From positions 124,001-188,000 of the forward strand of contig NZ_JAIQXT010000006.1 of the NCBI RefSeq assembly GCF_020177055.1: a DNA stretch of 64,000 bases, read 5' to 3'. A program made the position numbers and the translations under genes. Origin of the DNA: Sphingomonas sp. R647 (GTDB lineage: Bacteria; Pseudomonadota; Alphaproteobacteria; Sphingomonadales; Sphingomonadaceae). Every line of letters begins with the position of its first letter. Positions within the stretch are counted from its first letter, which is position 1. The notes under the pieces are model-generated. The model searched no databases. It had not been told where the DNA came from and worked only from the letters and a program-made list of their open reading frames with translations. Below, piece after piece: positions 43,850 to 53,101 of the stretch.

Positions 43850-44710
43850 ATGGGTCTCGAACGCGCAGTCATCGCCCTTGCCAGCGCGCTCCCGCGCGGC
43901 GGGCACAGCCTTGCCAAGCTGCTTCGCCCGGTAGTGCCGGGGCTGCGCCATTGCCCCGCGAAGCTCAAGTCGAGCAGCATGACGCTACACGGCGACGTCG
44001 GGCTCAACGTCTTCTACCCGCTCGCCATCCATGGCTATTATACGCACCAGACGGTCGAGGACGATGTCATCGCCTGGGTCGCCCGCGACGCCCGCGTGAT
44101 CGCCGATGTCGGCGGCAATATCGGTTACATCACCGCATTGATGGCCACCGCCGCGCCCAACGCGAAGATCGTCGCGTTCGAACCGCTGCCGCTGTGCCAG
44201 CCCTATCTGGCGCAGGTCGCGGCGCATTATCCGGGCGTGTCGATCGTGGCCAAGGCGGTCGGTGCTGAACCCGGCACCGCCGAATTCAGCCTGCGCCCAC
44301 AGGTCGACCGCTCGTCCTTTTCGGGCAGCGGCGACACCAACGCCGAACTGCTACAGGTGACCGTGACCACGCTCGACATTGAGATGGCGGGGCAGGATGT
44401 CGACCTGATCAAGATCGACGTGGAGGGGTTCGAGGATGTCGTCCTCGCCGGCGCGCACGACACCGTCGCGCGCTGCCGCCCGTTCGTAGTGTTCGAGGCG
44501 TATGAACTCGACGTACTGCGCCGCGTGCTCGCCTTCTTCGAGGGCGTAGGTGGCGACTATGCCATCTACCGCATCGCCGAAAATGGTGCGCTGCGCCTGC
44601 TCGCCGACCACGAGCGGCAGGACGACGAGACCTGCAACTTCGTCGCGTGGCCGCCGCACCGCCCGCTGCCTGAGGGCCTGCGCGTCCCCGCCAGCTATCC
44701 GCGCCCCTGA
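43850..44710 (+). CDS. FkbM-type methyltransferase 4
   Basis: 286-residue FkbM protein. SAM loop IADVGGNIGYITAL (~83), acidic IVAFEPLPLC, and late motif KIDVEGFEDVVLAGAHD (~186). It follows FkbM 3 by 5 bases and is 8 bases before the next glycosyltransferase gene, so all three are one unit. With FkbM 3 it forms an adjacent pair, likely methylating different hydroxyls. Confidence 0.86.
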   Translation: MGLERAVIALASALPRGGHSLAKLLRPVVPGLRHCPAKLKSSSMTLHGDVGLNVFYPLAIHGYYTHQTVEDDVIAWVARDARVIADVGGNIGYITALMATAAPNAKIVAFEPLPLCQPYLAQVAAHYPGVSIVAKAVGAEPGTAEFSLRPQVDRSSFSGSGDTNAELLQVTVTTLDIEMAGQDVDLIKIDVEGFEDVVLAGAHDTVARCRPFVVFEAYELDVLRRVLAFFEGVGGDYAIYRIAENGALRLLADHERQDDETCNFVAWPPHRPLPEGLRVPASYPRP

Positions 44711-44718
44711 GACCGACC

Positions 44719-45939
44719 ATGCGTTGCGTGTTCGTGTCCGACATGTCCCCGGCGCTGGGGCACGTCTATGGCTTGCGAGTGATCTCGCTCGCCCGCGCGA
44801 TGGCGGCGCGGGGACATCAGATATTGGTGATCGCGCCGGTCGCCGACCCGGCCTCACCCGGCGAAAACGCACAGAGCATTGCGAGTAAGATCGCCGCGCA
44901 TGACTGGTCTGCCCCGCTGCTGCTCGAACTTGCACCGCGCGACTATCCCCTGCTGCGGCTCCAGCGTTCGCAAACCGCCCCCGCCCTGCTCCGCCGCCTC
45001 GCCACAGCATGGTTGATCGCTGCCGAGGGGGGTGTGCATGGCGATTGGGTCGCAGCGGCGCGCGCCGCGCAACCGGCGATTCTGAAGGCGTTCACGCCGG
45101 ACATCGTCTGGGCAAATTTCGGGAACTTGAGCAACCTGGTGGTCGGCCAGCAACTGGCGCGCGCGGCGGGCGTCCCCTGGACGATCGATTTCAAGGATAA
45201 CTTCGCCAACTATGTCCCGGGCGGGCTGCACGGTGTGTTGCAACGCCGCTTCGCAGACGCGGCGGCGTTCACCAGCAATGCCGAATTGCACGCCGGGATC
45301 GCTGCGCGCTGGTTCGCCCAGCCGCATGAGGTGATCTACTCCAGCATCGCCCCGGCGATGGTCGCCGCGCCCGACAGCCGCCCGCGCAGCGACCGTTTCC
45401 TCGTGACCCTGGTCGGCAGCACCTATGCCGACGACTTCCTCGAGCGCTTCATGGGCGGGTTTGCGCGCTGGGTGAAGGCAGGCGGCGCTGAACGACGCGA
45501 CGCCACGCTGTTCCACTATGCCGGGGCCGCCGACAGCAATGTCCGCGCCGCGATCGGCCGTGCAGGACTCGAGTGCGTCGCCAGCGTCGAGCGTAACGTG
45601 CCCCACGACCGGCTGGCCAAGCTGTGCCACGACGCAGCGGTCAATTGCTATATCTGGGCGACCTTCGGCTTCCACCACAAGGCGCTGGAGCTGATGGCGT
45701 GTCGCCGCCCGCTGATCACCTTCCCCGGCGAACATCCCGAGACGTTCGTCCTCGCCGAGCGCGTGCGCGGTGACCTGCGCACCTGCACCGATGAGGCGCA
45801 ACTGACCGCGACGCTCGACGCCGTCTGGGATGCGTGGCGCACAGGCGCGATTCCCGCGACCGACCCGGACCTGTCATCGGTTACATGGGACGCGGGCGCC
45901 GGGCAGCTTGAACGGGTTTTCGCTAAGGCGATTGGCTAG
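44719..45939 (+). CDS. GT4-like glycosyltransferase
   Basis: 406-residue protein with GT-B features: VSDMSPALGHVYGLRVISLARAM start, WTIDFKDNFANYV and a C-terminal region NCYIWATFGFHHKALELMAC (~309), which carries the usual ELMAC helix in the donor-binding half. It is the last gene of the long + strand run that began at 23098. A repeat element follows the stop at once, then an oppositely oriented glycosyltransferase. The substrate is unknown. Confidence 0.83.
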   Translation: MRCVFVSDMSPALGHVYGLRVISLARAMAARGHQILVIAPVADPASPGENAQSIASKIAAHDWSAPLLLELAPRDYPLLRLQRSQTAPALLRRLATAWLIAAEGGVHGDWVAAARAAQPAILKAFTPDIVWANFGNLSNLVVGQQLARAAGVPWTIDFKDNFANYVPGGLHGVLQRRFADAAAFTSNAELHAGIAARWFAQPHEVIYSSIAPAMVAAPDSRPRSDRFLVTLVGSTYADDFLERFMGGFARWVKAGGAERRDATLFHYAGAADSNVRAAIGRAGLECVASVERNVPHDRLAKLCHDAAVNCYIWATFGFHHKALELMACRRPLITFPGEHPETFVLAERVRGDLRTCTDEAQLTATLDAVWDAWRTGAIPATDPDLSSVTWDAGAGQLERVFAKAIG

Positions 45940-45941
45940 AA

Positions 45942-46025
45942 CCGTTTGTGCTGAGCTTGTCGAAGCACCGCTCCTGCGCTCAGTGACGAAGGGGCGCCGC
46001 CCTTCGACAAGCTCAGGGCAAACGG
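45942..46025. repeat. Inverted intergenic repeat, CTTCGACAAGCTCAG family (copy A)
   Basis: 24-base arms at 45942-45965 and 46002-46025, each containing TTCGACAAGCTCAG or its complement, differing at two positions. A second copy sits at 59324-59411. The element lies between convergent glycosyltransferase genes. Known as a widespread short palindrome in sphingomonads and related genomes; no protein is encoded. Confidence 0.85.
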
Positions 46026-46047
46026 CTGTAAAGCGATCCAGATTCGG

Positions 46048-47184
46048 TCAGTTCACCAGCCGCGTGAGCAGGTCGGAAATCCGTGCGCGATAGGCAGGTA
46101 GCGCAAAATAATCGAGGCCATCCGGCACGCCCTTGGGCTGGTCGAGCGCTCGGAGAATCGCTGCCTTGAGCCCCGCTCGATCGCGCGGATCGACCACCTG
46201 CCCCAATTTCCCCTCGCGCACCGCCTCGCGCCCGCCGTCAAGATCGCTCGCCACCGTGGGGATGCCGCACGCCATCGCCTCAAGGAACACAAAGCCGAAC
46301 CCCTCACCGGTGCTGGGCATCGCATAGACGTCGGCCAGCCGATACGTCGCGACCTTCTCCTCCTCCGGCACCATCCCGGCGAAGACGACGCGATCGGCAA
46401 CACCGAGCGCCGCCGCCTTGGCCTCCAGCCGCGCGCGATCCTCGCCCTTGCCCGCGATCAGGTAGGTGATGTCGGGCGCGAGTTCGGGCAGCAGTTCGAT
46501 GATCTCGTCGAACCCCTTGTAGCGCTCCGACGGGTCCAGCCGACCGAGCGTCAGGATCACGCGTTTGCCAGACAGGCCATAGCGCGCCTCCAGCGCCGGG
46601 TCGCGCGGCCCCGGCGCATAGCCGGTAAAGTCCATCGCATTGGGGATCACCACGCACCGCGCCGGATCGACTGCGCACCAGCTGCGGAACCGCCCCAAGG
46701 TCAGCGCGCTCACGCTGACAATCGCATCCGCGCGCAACCCGAAAAAGCGCCGCCGCGACGTCGCCGCCGCCGGCCATGCGTCGATCCCGTGCAGGCACAG
46801 CGCCCAGCGCGCGCGGGTCAGCTTCGCCGCTGCCCAGGCCACCGGGGCCAGGTTGATATGCGGGACGATGATCGCGTCGAACCCGCCGGTCAGGACATGG
46901 CGCAGCACGGTGCGCAGATACGCGCCGCGCCCGCTCAGCCCGCTCAGGTCATAGGTCAGCTTGGCAGGCAACGGCCCGATCTCGCCATAGGCAATCCGTG
47001 GCGGGCAGACGATTTCGTCGACGCGATCATCGGCGTCGAGCGCTTCGATCAGGTTGCGGCTGAACAAGGCGATCCCGCCATGCCCGCCATAGGCGTCGGT
47101 CGCGAGATACAGGACGCGCAATCCGCGACGCGGGCGATCGACCAAGTTCAACTCCTCTGCGATCACGGCCCGCGCGTGGCCCAT
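46048..47184 (-). CDS. GT4 glycosyltransferase, reverse orientation
   Basis: 378-residue GT4. The N-terminal Rossmann strand is LRVLYLATDAYGGHGGIALF, the hinge motif LTLGRLDPSERYKGFDEI (~218), and the donor motif GFGFVFLEAMACGIPTVAS (~297). ATG 47184 is chosen over 47247, since the extra upstream residues look like leader sequence. It is the one glycosyltransferase on the minus strand between two plus-strand blocks, with its own divergent promoter against the ligase-like gene at 47305. Confidence 0.87.
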   Translation of the reverse strand: MGHARAVIAEELNLVDRPRRGLRVLYLATDAYGGHGGIALFSRNLIEALDADDRVDEIVCPPRIAYGEIGPLPAKLTYDLSGLSGRGAYLRTVLRHVLTGGFDAIIVPHINLAPVAWAAAKLTRARWALCLHGIDAWPAAATSRRRFFGLRADAIVSVSALTLGRFRSWCAVDPARCVVIPNAMDFTGYAPGPRDPALEARYGLSGKRVILTLGRLDPSERYKGFDEIIELLPELAPDITYLIAGKGEDRARLEAKAAALGVADRVVFAGMVPEEEKVATYRLADVYAMPSTGEGFGFVFLEAMACGIPTVASDLDGGREAVREGKLGQVVDPRDRAGLKAAILRALDQPKGVPDGLDYFALPAYRARISDLLTRLVN

Positions 47185-47304
47185 CCCCACGCGACCTAAC
47201 CCGGTTGCGGTGAATTGCAAGCGCTGGCCCGGACCTGCGCTTGGCAAGCCCGGTGGCGACGGTTAAGGACCGCCCTGCACCGTCGATCAAGGGGATGCGG
47301 GGTT

Positions 47305-48726
47305 TTGTTCAATTCCAGTCGACCAGGCATGCTCTATGCTGCCTTGGCCGTCCTTGTCGCGGCGATCCTGTTCGGCGGAGCGTCGCGGATCGAGACCGGG
47401 GGAGCATTTCTCTCCCGGCTGGTCACGCTTGGCGCATTCGTGTGGCTGGTGTGGCAGCGCGGGTCGCCGCTTGTGCGGATCGAACGCCCGGCGGCACTGA
47501 TCTGGTTCGCGCTGATCGCGCTGGTCGTGATCCAGCTGATTCCTCTGCCCTTTGCTGTGTGGACCGCGCTGCCGGGCCGTGAACTGGCAACTGCGGCGCT
47601 CAATCTGGTTGGCGAACAGCCATGGGGTGCGATCAGCCTGACGCCGATGCGCACGGTCGACGCGCTGCTCATGCTGCTCTGCGCCTTTGCCGCCTATGTG
47701 ATGGGATCGCAGCTGGATGCCGCCGGGCGGACGACCTTGCTGACGGCCGTGCTTGGCTTGATCGTGGTCAGCGCGGTGCTCGCCATCGCCCAGTTCCTGT
47801 CAGGGAACCAAAGTCCGCTTTATTTCTACGCGATCACCAACAGCGAAGCCGGGGTCGGTTTCTTTTCCAATGCCAACCACCTCGCCAATTTCATGAGCGG
47901 GGGCATCGTTCTGGTTGGCTGGTGGATCGCCGAACGCGCGTCGCACGGGCGCAGGCCATCGACGGGCGAGTTCTTCACCGCCGGAATCGTCATTCTGCTG
48001 TTTCTTGCCGCAATCTTCACCAGCGGCTCGCGGGCAGGGACCGTGTTCGCGTTGATCGCGCTGACGTTCGCGGCGACCTTCCTTCCGCTTCGTCAGCTGG
48101 GGATCAACCCAAAGCTGGCGCTTGGCGGCGGACTGTCGGTCATCGCGGCGGGCGTCGCGATCGTTGCGCTGCTGTTCACCGGAACGATCGGCAACGAAGC
48201 CTTCACCTTTAGCGGCGGCGAAGCGCAACGGATCACGCTGGTCCCCGAGCTGCTGGCAATTGCGCGCGATTTCCTTCCCTTTGGCACCGGGGTCGGCAGC
48301 TTCGATCCGATCTATCGCAGCTATGAGACGCGCGACGGACTGCAATTCGGATACCTCAACCAGGCGCATAATGAATATCTTCAGATCCTGATCGAATTCG
48401 GCATCTTGGGCGTCGCCGCGCTGATCGCAGGGCTTGCCTGGTATGCGCGGCGCGTGTGGCAGGCATTCCGGGTCGCGCCCGAGAGCCGCACCATCAACCG
48501 TCAACAGCGCGCCGCCGCGATGGTGATCGTCTTTGTGATCGTGCATTCGGCGGGCGACTATCCGCTGCGTACTGATGGCTTTGCGATCTACTTCGCCTTG
48601 CTCTGCGCGCTGTTGACGCCGCCGATCGCCGCCCCCAGGCGCAGTGACGGGCGGGTTGGTCGTGCATCCGGCCCCCGCATCGACAGTGCGATGCCGGGGG
48701 TTTCCTATTCGCAATCCCACCCCTAA
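47305..48726 (+). CDS. O-antigen ligase/Wzy-like membrane protein
   Basis: 473 residues with about ten to twelve hydrophobic segments, matching the Wzy_C/WaaL-like family: the periplasmic loop contains NQAHNEYLQILIEFGILGV and the preceding FGTGVGSFDPIY. TTG at 47305 is preceded by AAGGGGA at 9 bases; ATG 47329 is an alternative. It may polymerise repeat units or attach the finished chain. It is followed by wza and wzc, so export is likely its context. The candidate polymerase at 25126 shares the topology but not this motif. Confidence 0.82.
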   Translation: MFNSSRPGMLYAALAVLVAAILFGGASRIETGGAFLSRLVTLGAFVWLVWQRGSPLVRIERPAALIWFALIALVVIQLIPLPFAVWTALPGRELATAALNLVGEQPWGAISLTPMRTVDALLMLLCAFAAYVMGSQLDAAGRTTLLTAVLGLIVVSAVLAIAQFLSGNQSPLYFYAITNSEAGVGFFSNANHLANFMSGGIVLVGWWIAERASHGRRPSTGEFFTAGIVILLFLAAIFTSGSRAGTVFALIALTFAATFLPLRQLGINPKLALGGGLSVIAAGVAIVALLFTGTIGNEAFTFSGGEAQRITLVPELLAIARDFLPFGTGVGSFDPIYRSYETRDGLQFGYLNQAHNEYLQILIEFGILGVAALIAGLAWYARRVWQAFRVAPESRTINRQQRAAAMVIVFVIVHSAGDYPLRTDGFAIYFALLCALLTPPIAAPRRSDGRVGRASGPRIDSAMPGVSYSQSHP

Positions 48727-48772
48727 AGATGGGCACCGCAGGGGTATGCGGCGCGCAGCTCGACACCATTTG

Positions 48773-49486
48773 ATGGAGGCCGTTATCAACGCCCGGTTCA
48801 TTACCCTTATTACGCTGGCCTGTGCCGTTTCGGCATGCGCGGCAAAGCCCAATTTCCGGCCGGAACTGGCCACGGTCGCTGAGGTTGCCGATCGGCTTCC
48901 GGTTCCGAGCATCAGTGACACCTCCCCGCGCCAGCGCGCGCCGCGCATCGGCGCGTTCGACAAGCTGACCGTGACCGTGTTCGGCGTTCCCGAGCTCACG
49001 ACCTCCGGGTCGGTCGATGCCAGCGGCACGTTCAACCTGCCGCTGGTCGGCGCCGTGCCGGCCGAGGGCCTCACCTCGGGCGAGCTTGCGAGTGAGCTGC
49101 GCCAGCGCTTTGCCCGCTATGTCCGCGATCCGCAGGTCAATGTCGTCATCGATCAGGCGGTGAGCCAGCAGGTCACGATCGACGGCAGCGTTGCACGCCC
49201 CGGCGTTTATCAGGTGTCGGGCGACACCACGCTGCTGCGCGCCATCGCGATTTCCGGCGGCCTGTCCGAGGACGCGCTGAAGCGCGAAGTGCTGATCTTC
49301 CGCACGGTCGAGGGCAAGCGGATGATCGCGCGCTTCGACATGAACGAGATCCGTGGCGCGCGCGCAGAGGATCCTGCGGTGTTCGGCAATGACGTGATCG
49401 TGGTGGGCAGCAATTCCAACCGGTCGCTGTTCAAGGACGCGATCCAGGCCGCCCCGCTACTCAGCCTCTTCTATCTCATCCGATAA
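48773..49486 (+). CDS. wza: Outer-membrane polysaccharide export lipoprotein
   Basis: 237-residue Wza/GumB/BexD-like protein. The signal peptide ends in the lipobox VSAC (ITLACAVSAC), so it is lipid-anchored. The Poly_export and SLBB regions are visible: LTVTVFGVPELTTSGSV, PLVGAVPAEGLTSGELASEL, VTIDGSVARPGVYQV. It would form the outer-membrane pore for the polymer. ATG 48773 lacks a clear Shine-Dalgarno. It is 14 bases before wzc. Symbol by function. Confidence 0.9.
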   Translation: MEAVINARFITLITLACAVSACAAKPNFRPELATVAEVADRLPVPSISDTSPRQRAPRIGAFDKLTVTVFGVPELTTSGSVDASGTFNLPLVGAVPAEGLTSGELASELRQRFARYVRDPQVNVVIDQAVSQQVTIDGSVARPGVYQVSGDTTLLRAIAISGGLSEDALKREVLIFRTVEGKRMIARFDMNEIRGARAEDPAVFGNDVIVVGSNSNRSLFKDAIQAAPLLSLFYLIR

Positions 49487-49500
49487 GGGTTCGACCTTTC

Positions 49501-51756
49501 ATGAACGACGTCACAGCACAGCCCCGCCCCCCGGAAGGGCGCCAGCCTGGTGCGAACGGAAATTCAGCCGAACCGATGCTGAACGCGCTGGTCCAGGACG
49601 AGCGGCGCGAAAGCCCGCTGACCTACTACCTTCAGGTGCTGCTGCGGCGGCGCTGGTTCGTCGTCGCGACCGTGCTGCTCTCGATCGGCCTCGCGGTGTA
49701 CATCAACGCGACAACCGTACGCCTCTATCGGTCGACCGGCTCGATCGAAATCGCGCGTGAAGCGGCGCGGGTGATCAACGCCGATGACGGATCGGCGAAG
49801 CCAGGCTTCTACTCGCAGGAATTCTACCAGACGCAGTACGGCCTGCTGAAGAGCCGCGCGCTGGCCGAAATGGTGGTGCGCAAGCTCAACCTCGCGAACA
49901 ACCAGACCTTTATGTACGGTTATTCGGGTCGCGACCCGGGCGAGCGCCCGCGCGTGCTGGGCGCCGAGCAGCGCAAGAATCTCGAACGCGCCGCCGCCGG
50001 CATGCTGATGGCGAATCTGACCGTCGAACCGACCCGGTCGTCGAGCCTCGTGTCGATCAGCTTCGACAGCCCCGACCCCCAGTTGTCGGCGCGCGTCGTC
50101 AACACGCTGTCGGAAGCGTTCATCGAACAGAATCTGGCCCGCCGCTTTGCTGCGTCGAGCTATGCGCGCAAATATCTTGAGGACCGCATCGCGCAGACGC
50201 GCACGCGGCTTGAGGAATCCGAACGCAAGATCGTCGATTATGCGAGCGATCAGCGGATCATCAACCTCGACGCCCCGACCCAGAAGGAGGGCGGCGGCAC
50301 AACCGCGGCACCGAGCCTGGTCGGGACCGAACTGGGCGCACTCAGCTCGGCGCTGACCACCGCCAAGGCCGAACGCATCGCGGCCGAAGCCCGCTACAGC
50401 GAAGCGCGCAAAAGCGGACCGCTCGCCGCAGCCGAGGGGCTGACCGACAACACCATCACCGCGCTGCGCGGATCGCGCGCCACGCTGATGGGCGAATATT
50501 CCAAGCTGCTCGCCCGGTTCGAGCCGGAATATCCCGCAGCGGTCGCGCTCAAGCGCCAGATCGACGAAATCGACCGCCAGCTGCGCGCCCAGGGCGGCAA
50601 TGTCCTCGCGTCACTGCGCTCGAATTACGAGGCCGCAGTCGCCCGCGAAGGGCAGCTGCAGGCTCAGGTTGACGGCCTCAAGGAGGGCGTGATCGACCTG
50701 CGTCGCCGCTCGATCCAGTACAATATCTACCAGCGCGACGCGGACACCAACCGCTCGCTCTACGATGCCCTGCTCCAGCGCTATAAGGAGATCGGCGTCG
50801 CGGGCGGGGTCGGGACCAACAATGTCTCGATCGTCGACGCTGCCTTGCCGTCCTATGGTCCGGTCAAGCCTCGCACCACGATGAACCTGCTGCTGGCGAC
50901 GATGCTGGGCCTGTTCCTCGGTGCCGCACTCGCCTTCCTCGTCGAACAGCTTGATCAGTCGATCATGGCGCCCGACGATCTCGAGTGGAAGCTGGGGATC
51001 CCGCTGCTCGGCAGCATCCCCCGTCTGCCGGAGTCCGAGAACCTGCTCGAGGCGCTGGACGATCGCCGAACGCCGTTGGCGGAATCCTACCTCTCGCTGT
51101 TCACGGCGTTGCGCTTCACCACCAGCCATGGCGCGCCGCGCGTGATCTTCATGACCAGCTCGCGCGCAGCAGAGGGCAAGTCGACCAGCTCGGTCGCGCT
51201 CGCTCGCAACTTCGCGCAGCTGGGCAAGAGGGTGCTGCTGATCGACGCCGATATGCGTGATCCGTCGATCCACCACATGCTCAAGCTGACCAACAGTGGC
51301 GGCCTGACCAACGTGCTCGCCGGTGCCGACGATCTTGCGCGGTTCATCCAGCCCGGGCCGCATGAGAAGATGGCGGTGATGACTGCCGGCCCGATTCCGC
51401 CCAACCCGGCGGAACTGCTCGCCGGCCCGAACCTGCCGCTGGCATTCGAGACGCTGCTCAAGTCGTTCGACCATATCGTCATCGACGGCCCGCCGGTGCT
51501 TGGCCTCGCCGACGCGCCGCTGATCGCCAACTATGCCGAAGCAACGGTGTTCGTGATCGCATCGAAACAGACCCGCACCAAGGTCGTCCGCGTCTCGCTG
51601 CGCCGCCTTGCCGACGTCAATGCGCGCATCCTCGGCGCAGTGCTCACCAAGTTCGACGCCAAGACCTCCGGCTACAGCTACGCCTACAGCTATGAATATG
51701 GCGATCGCCGCAACCGGCAGGGCAAGTCCTTCGCGCGCCGGATCCTGCGCGGCTGA
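49501..51756 (+). CDS. wzc: Wzc-type polysaccharide co-polymerase with BY-kinase domain
   Basis: 751-residue fused co-polymerase and tyrosine autokinase. Two membrane spans flank a long coiled-coil periplasmic region: one at ~49-68 and one at ~458-480. The cytoplasmic kinase has Walker A AAEGKST (~556), Walker A' LLIDADMRDP (~579) and Walker B IVIDGPPVLG (~659). The tail has five Tyr within GYSYAYSYEYGD, the autophosphorylation cluster. The Walker A lacks the usual PG before EGKS, a variant I cannot rank as inactive. It would set chain length and couple to Wza. Confidence 0.93.
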   Translation: MNDVTAQPRPPEGRQPGANGNSAEPMLNALVQDERRESPLTYYLQVLLRRRWFVVATVLLSIGLAVYINATTVRLYRSTGSIEIAREAARVINADDGSAKPGFYSQEFYQTQYGLLKSRALAEMVVRKLNLANNQTFMYGYSGRDPGERPRVLGAEQRKNLERAAAGMLMANLTVEPTRSSSLVSISFDSPDPQLSARVVNTLSEAFIEQNLARRFAASSYARKYLEDRIAQTRTRLEESERKIVDYASDQRIINLDAPTQKEGGGTTAAPSLVGTELGALSSALTTAKAERIAAEARYSEARKSGPLAAAEGLTDNTITALRGSRATLMGEYSKLLARFEPEYPAAVALKRQIDEIDRQLRAQGGNVLASLRSNYEAAVAREGQLQAQVDGLKEGVIDLRRRSIQYNIYQRDADTNRSLYDALLQRYKEIGVAGGVGTNNVSIVDAALPSYGPVKPRTTMNLLLATMLGLFLGAALAFLVEQLDQSIMAPDDLEWKLGIPLLGSIPRLPESENLLEALDDRRTPLAESYLSLFTALRFTTSHGAPRVIFMTSSRAAEGKSTSSVALARNFAQLGKRVLLIDADMRDPSIHHMLKLTNSGGLTNVLAGADDLARFIQPGPHEKMAVMTAGPIPPNPAELLAGPNLPLAFETLLKSFDHIVIDGPPVLGLADAPLIANYAEATVFVIASKQTRTKVVRVSLRRLADVNARILGAVLTKFDAKTSGYSYAYSYEYGDRRNRQGKSFARRILRG

Positions 51757-51767
51757 ACGGACGCGCC

Positions 51768-53024
51768 ATGACCCTGTTCGGAACGAAGCCGGTGCCGCTG
51801 CCCACCGGCAGCTGGCCGGCGCGCATCGGGGCGATCGTGATCGCCGTGATGTTCGTCTTCCTGCTGTTTCAATCGCGGGTCGGCTTCGTCCTCGCCCGGG
51901 TTCAGCCCGATGCTGCGCTTGCCGTGGCATCGGGCAACCCGGAGGCGCTGAAGGGCAAGATCGAATATCAGCTGATGCGCGCCAAGCGCGAGGATGCGGC
52001 GATGCTGAGCGAACTCAGCCACCGCGCGCTGCGCGCCGAACCCTATAATCCGGTCGCCTTGCGCACGCTCGGCCTGTTCGCCGCCTTCGAAAAGAAGGAC
52101 GCGGAAGCCGACAAGCTGTTCAGCATGGCTGCGAAATTCTCGCTGCGCGACCTGTTCACCCACGCCTGGCTGTTCGAAAACCGTCTTAGCACCGGCCGCT
52201 ATGCCGAAGCCTTTTCGGAAGCCGATATCCTGCTGCGCCAGCGTTCGACCAATTGGGACGTGGTGGTGCCGATGCTGGCCCAGCGGCTCAAGGACCCGCG
52301 CGTGATCGATCCGATGGCGCGGATGCTCGCGACTAAACCCAGCTGGCGCGGCACGTTGCTGCTCAACCTTGCCGATGAAAAGGTCGATCTGGAGGCGGGC
52401 CACGCCCTGCTCGCGCGGCTCGCCACGCTGGGCAGTCCACCGACCACCGAGGAGGCGACCCCTTATTTCCAACGCGCCGCGGCCGAGACGCGGCTGCCAC
52501 TGCTCCACCGCCGCTGGATGGCGATGCTTCCGCGCGCCACCCGGATCAAGGCCGGGGGGCTGTTGCGCGATGGCGATTTCACCGGGCTTGACGTCCCCCC
52601 ACCCTTTGGATGGCGGTTCTTCCCCGATGACGGCGTGATCGCGGAAATGGGTGAAAGCCTGATCCCCGGCCAGGGCAGCGCGCTGTATATCTCTTATCCC
52701 GGCGACAAGCAGGTGACCTTTGCTGAGCAGCAACTGGTGCTCCCTGCCGGCCGCTATCGCTTCGCCGGGCGCGCCACGACCGATGCCGAACTGACCGCCG
52801 GACAGATCCACTGGTCGCTGCGCTGCGGGCGCGGCAGCGAAGAGCGGGAAATTGCGAAACAGCCCTTGTCGCCAGGTGTCGACCGGCCACACCGCTTTAC
52901 CCTCGCCTTCGACGTCCCGGCCGGATGCGTCGGGCCGAAGCTCAGCCTGATCGGCTTCAGGAGCGACACGCTGGAAAGCGCCAATCTCTGGGTCGATGCG
53001 CTCACCGTGACGCGCGCGCCATGA
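51768..53024 (+). CDS. Membrane-anchored protein of unknown function, TPR-like plus beta-sandwich
   Basis: 418 residues, no family recognised. One N-terminal membrane span (~17-40, RIGAIVIAVMFVFLLF) places the rest in the periplasm. Residues ~50-255 look like helical repeats (RALRAEPYNPVALRTLGLFAAF, WLFENRLSTGRYAEAFSEA). Residues ~265-418 are beta-rich and begin LLRDGDFTGLDVPPPFGW, like a carbohydrate-binding jelly roll, with two Cys (LRCGRG, AGCVGP) that could pair. It starts 11 bases after wzc and precedes wecB. It may bind glycan or scaffold the export machine; this is inference from domains and position. Confidence 0.8.
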   Translation: MTLFGTKPVPLPTGSWPARIGAIVIAVMFVFLLFQSRVGFVLARVQPDAALAVASGNPEALKGKIEYQLMRAKREDAAMLSELSHRALRAEPYNPVALRTLGLFAAFEKKDAEADKLFSMAAKFSLRDLFTHAWLFENRLSTGRYAEAFSEADILLRQRSTNWDVVVPMLAQRLKDPRVIDPMARMLATKPSWRGTLLLNLADEKVDLEAGHALLARLATLGSPPTTEEATPYFQRAAAETRLPLLHRRWMAMLPRATRIKAGGLLRDGDFTGLDVPPPFGWRFFPDDGVIAEMGESLIPGQGSALYISYPGDKQVTFAEQQLVLPAGRYRFAGRATTDAELTAGQIHWSLRCGRGSEEREIAKQPLSPGVDRPHRFTLAFDVPAGCVGPKLSLIGFRSDTLESANLWVDALTVTRAP

Positions 53025-53101
53025 CCCAGTCAGATCCGAACCTTGTTACGCGTTCCGAATAATCGCTTGCCTCCAAATTACCGATCTGAAAGGGGACCGC
53101 C

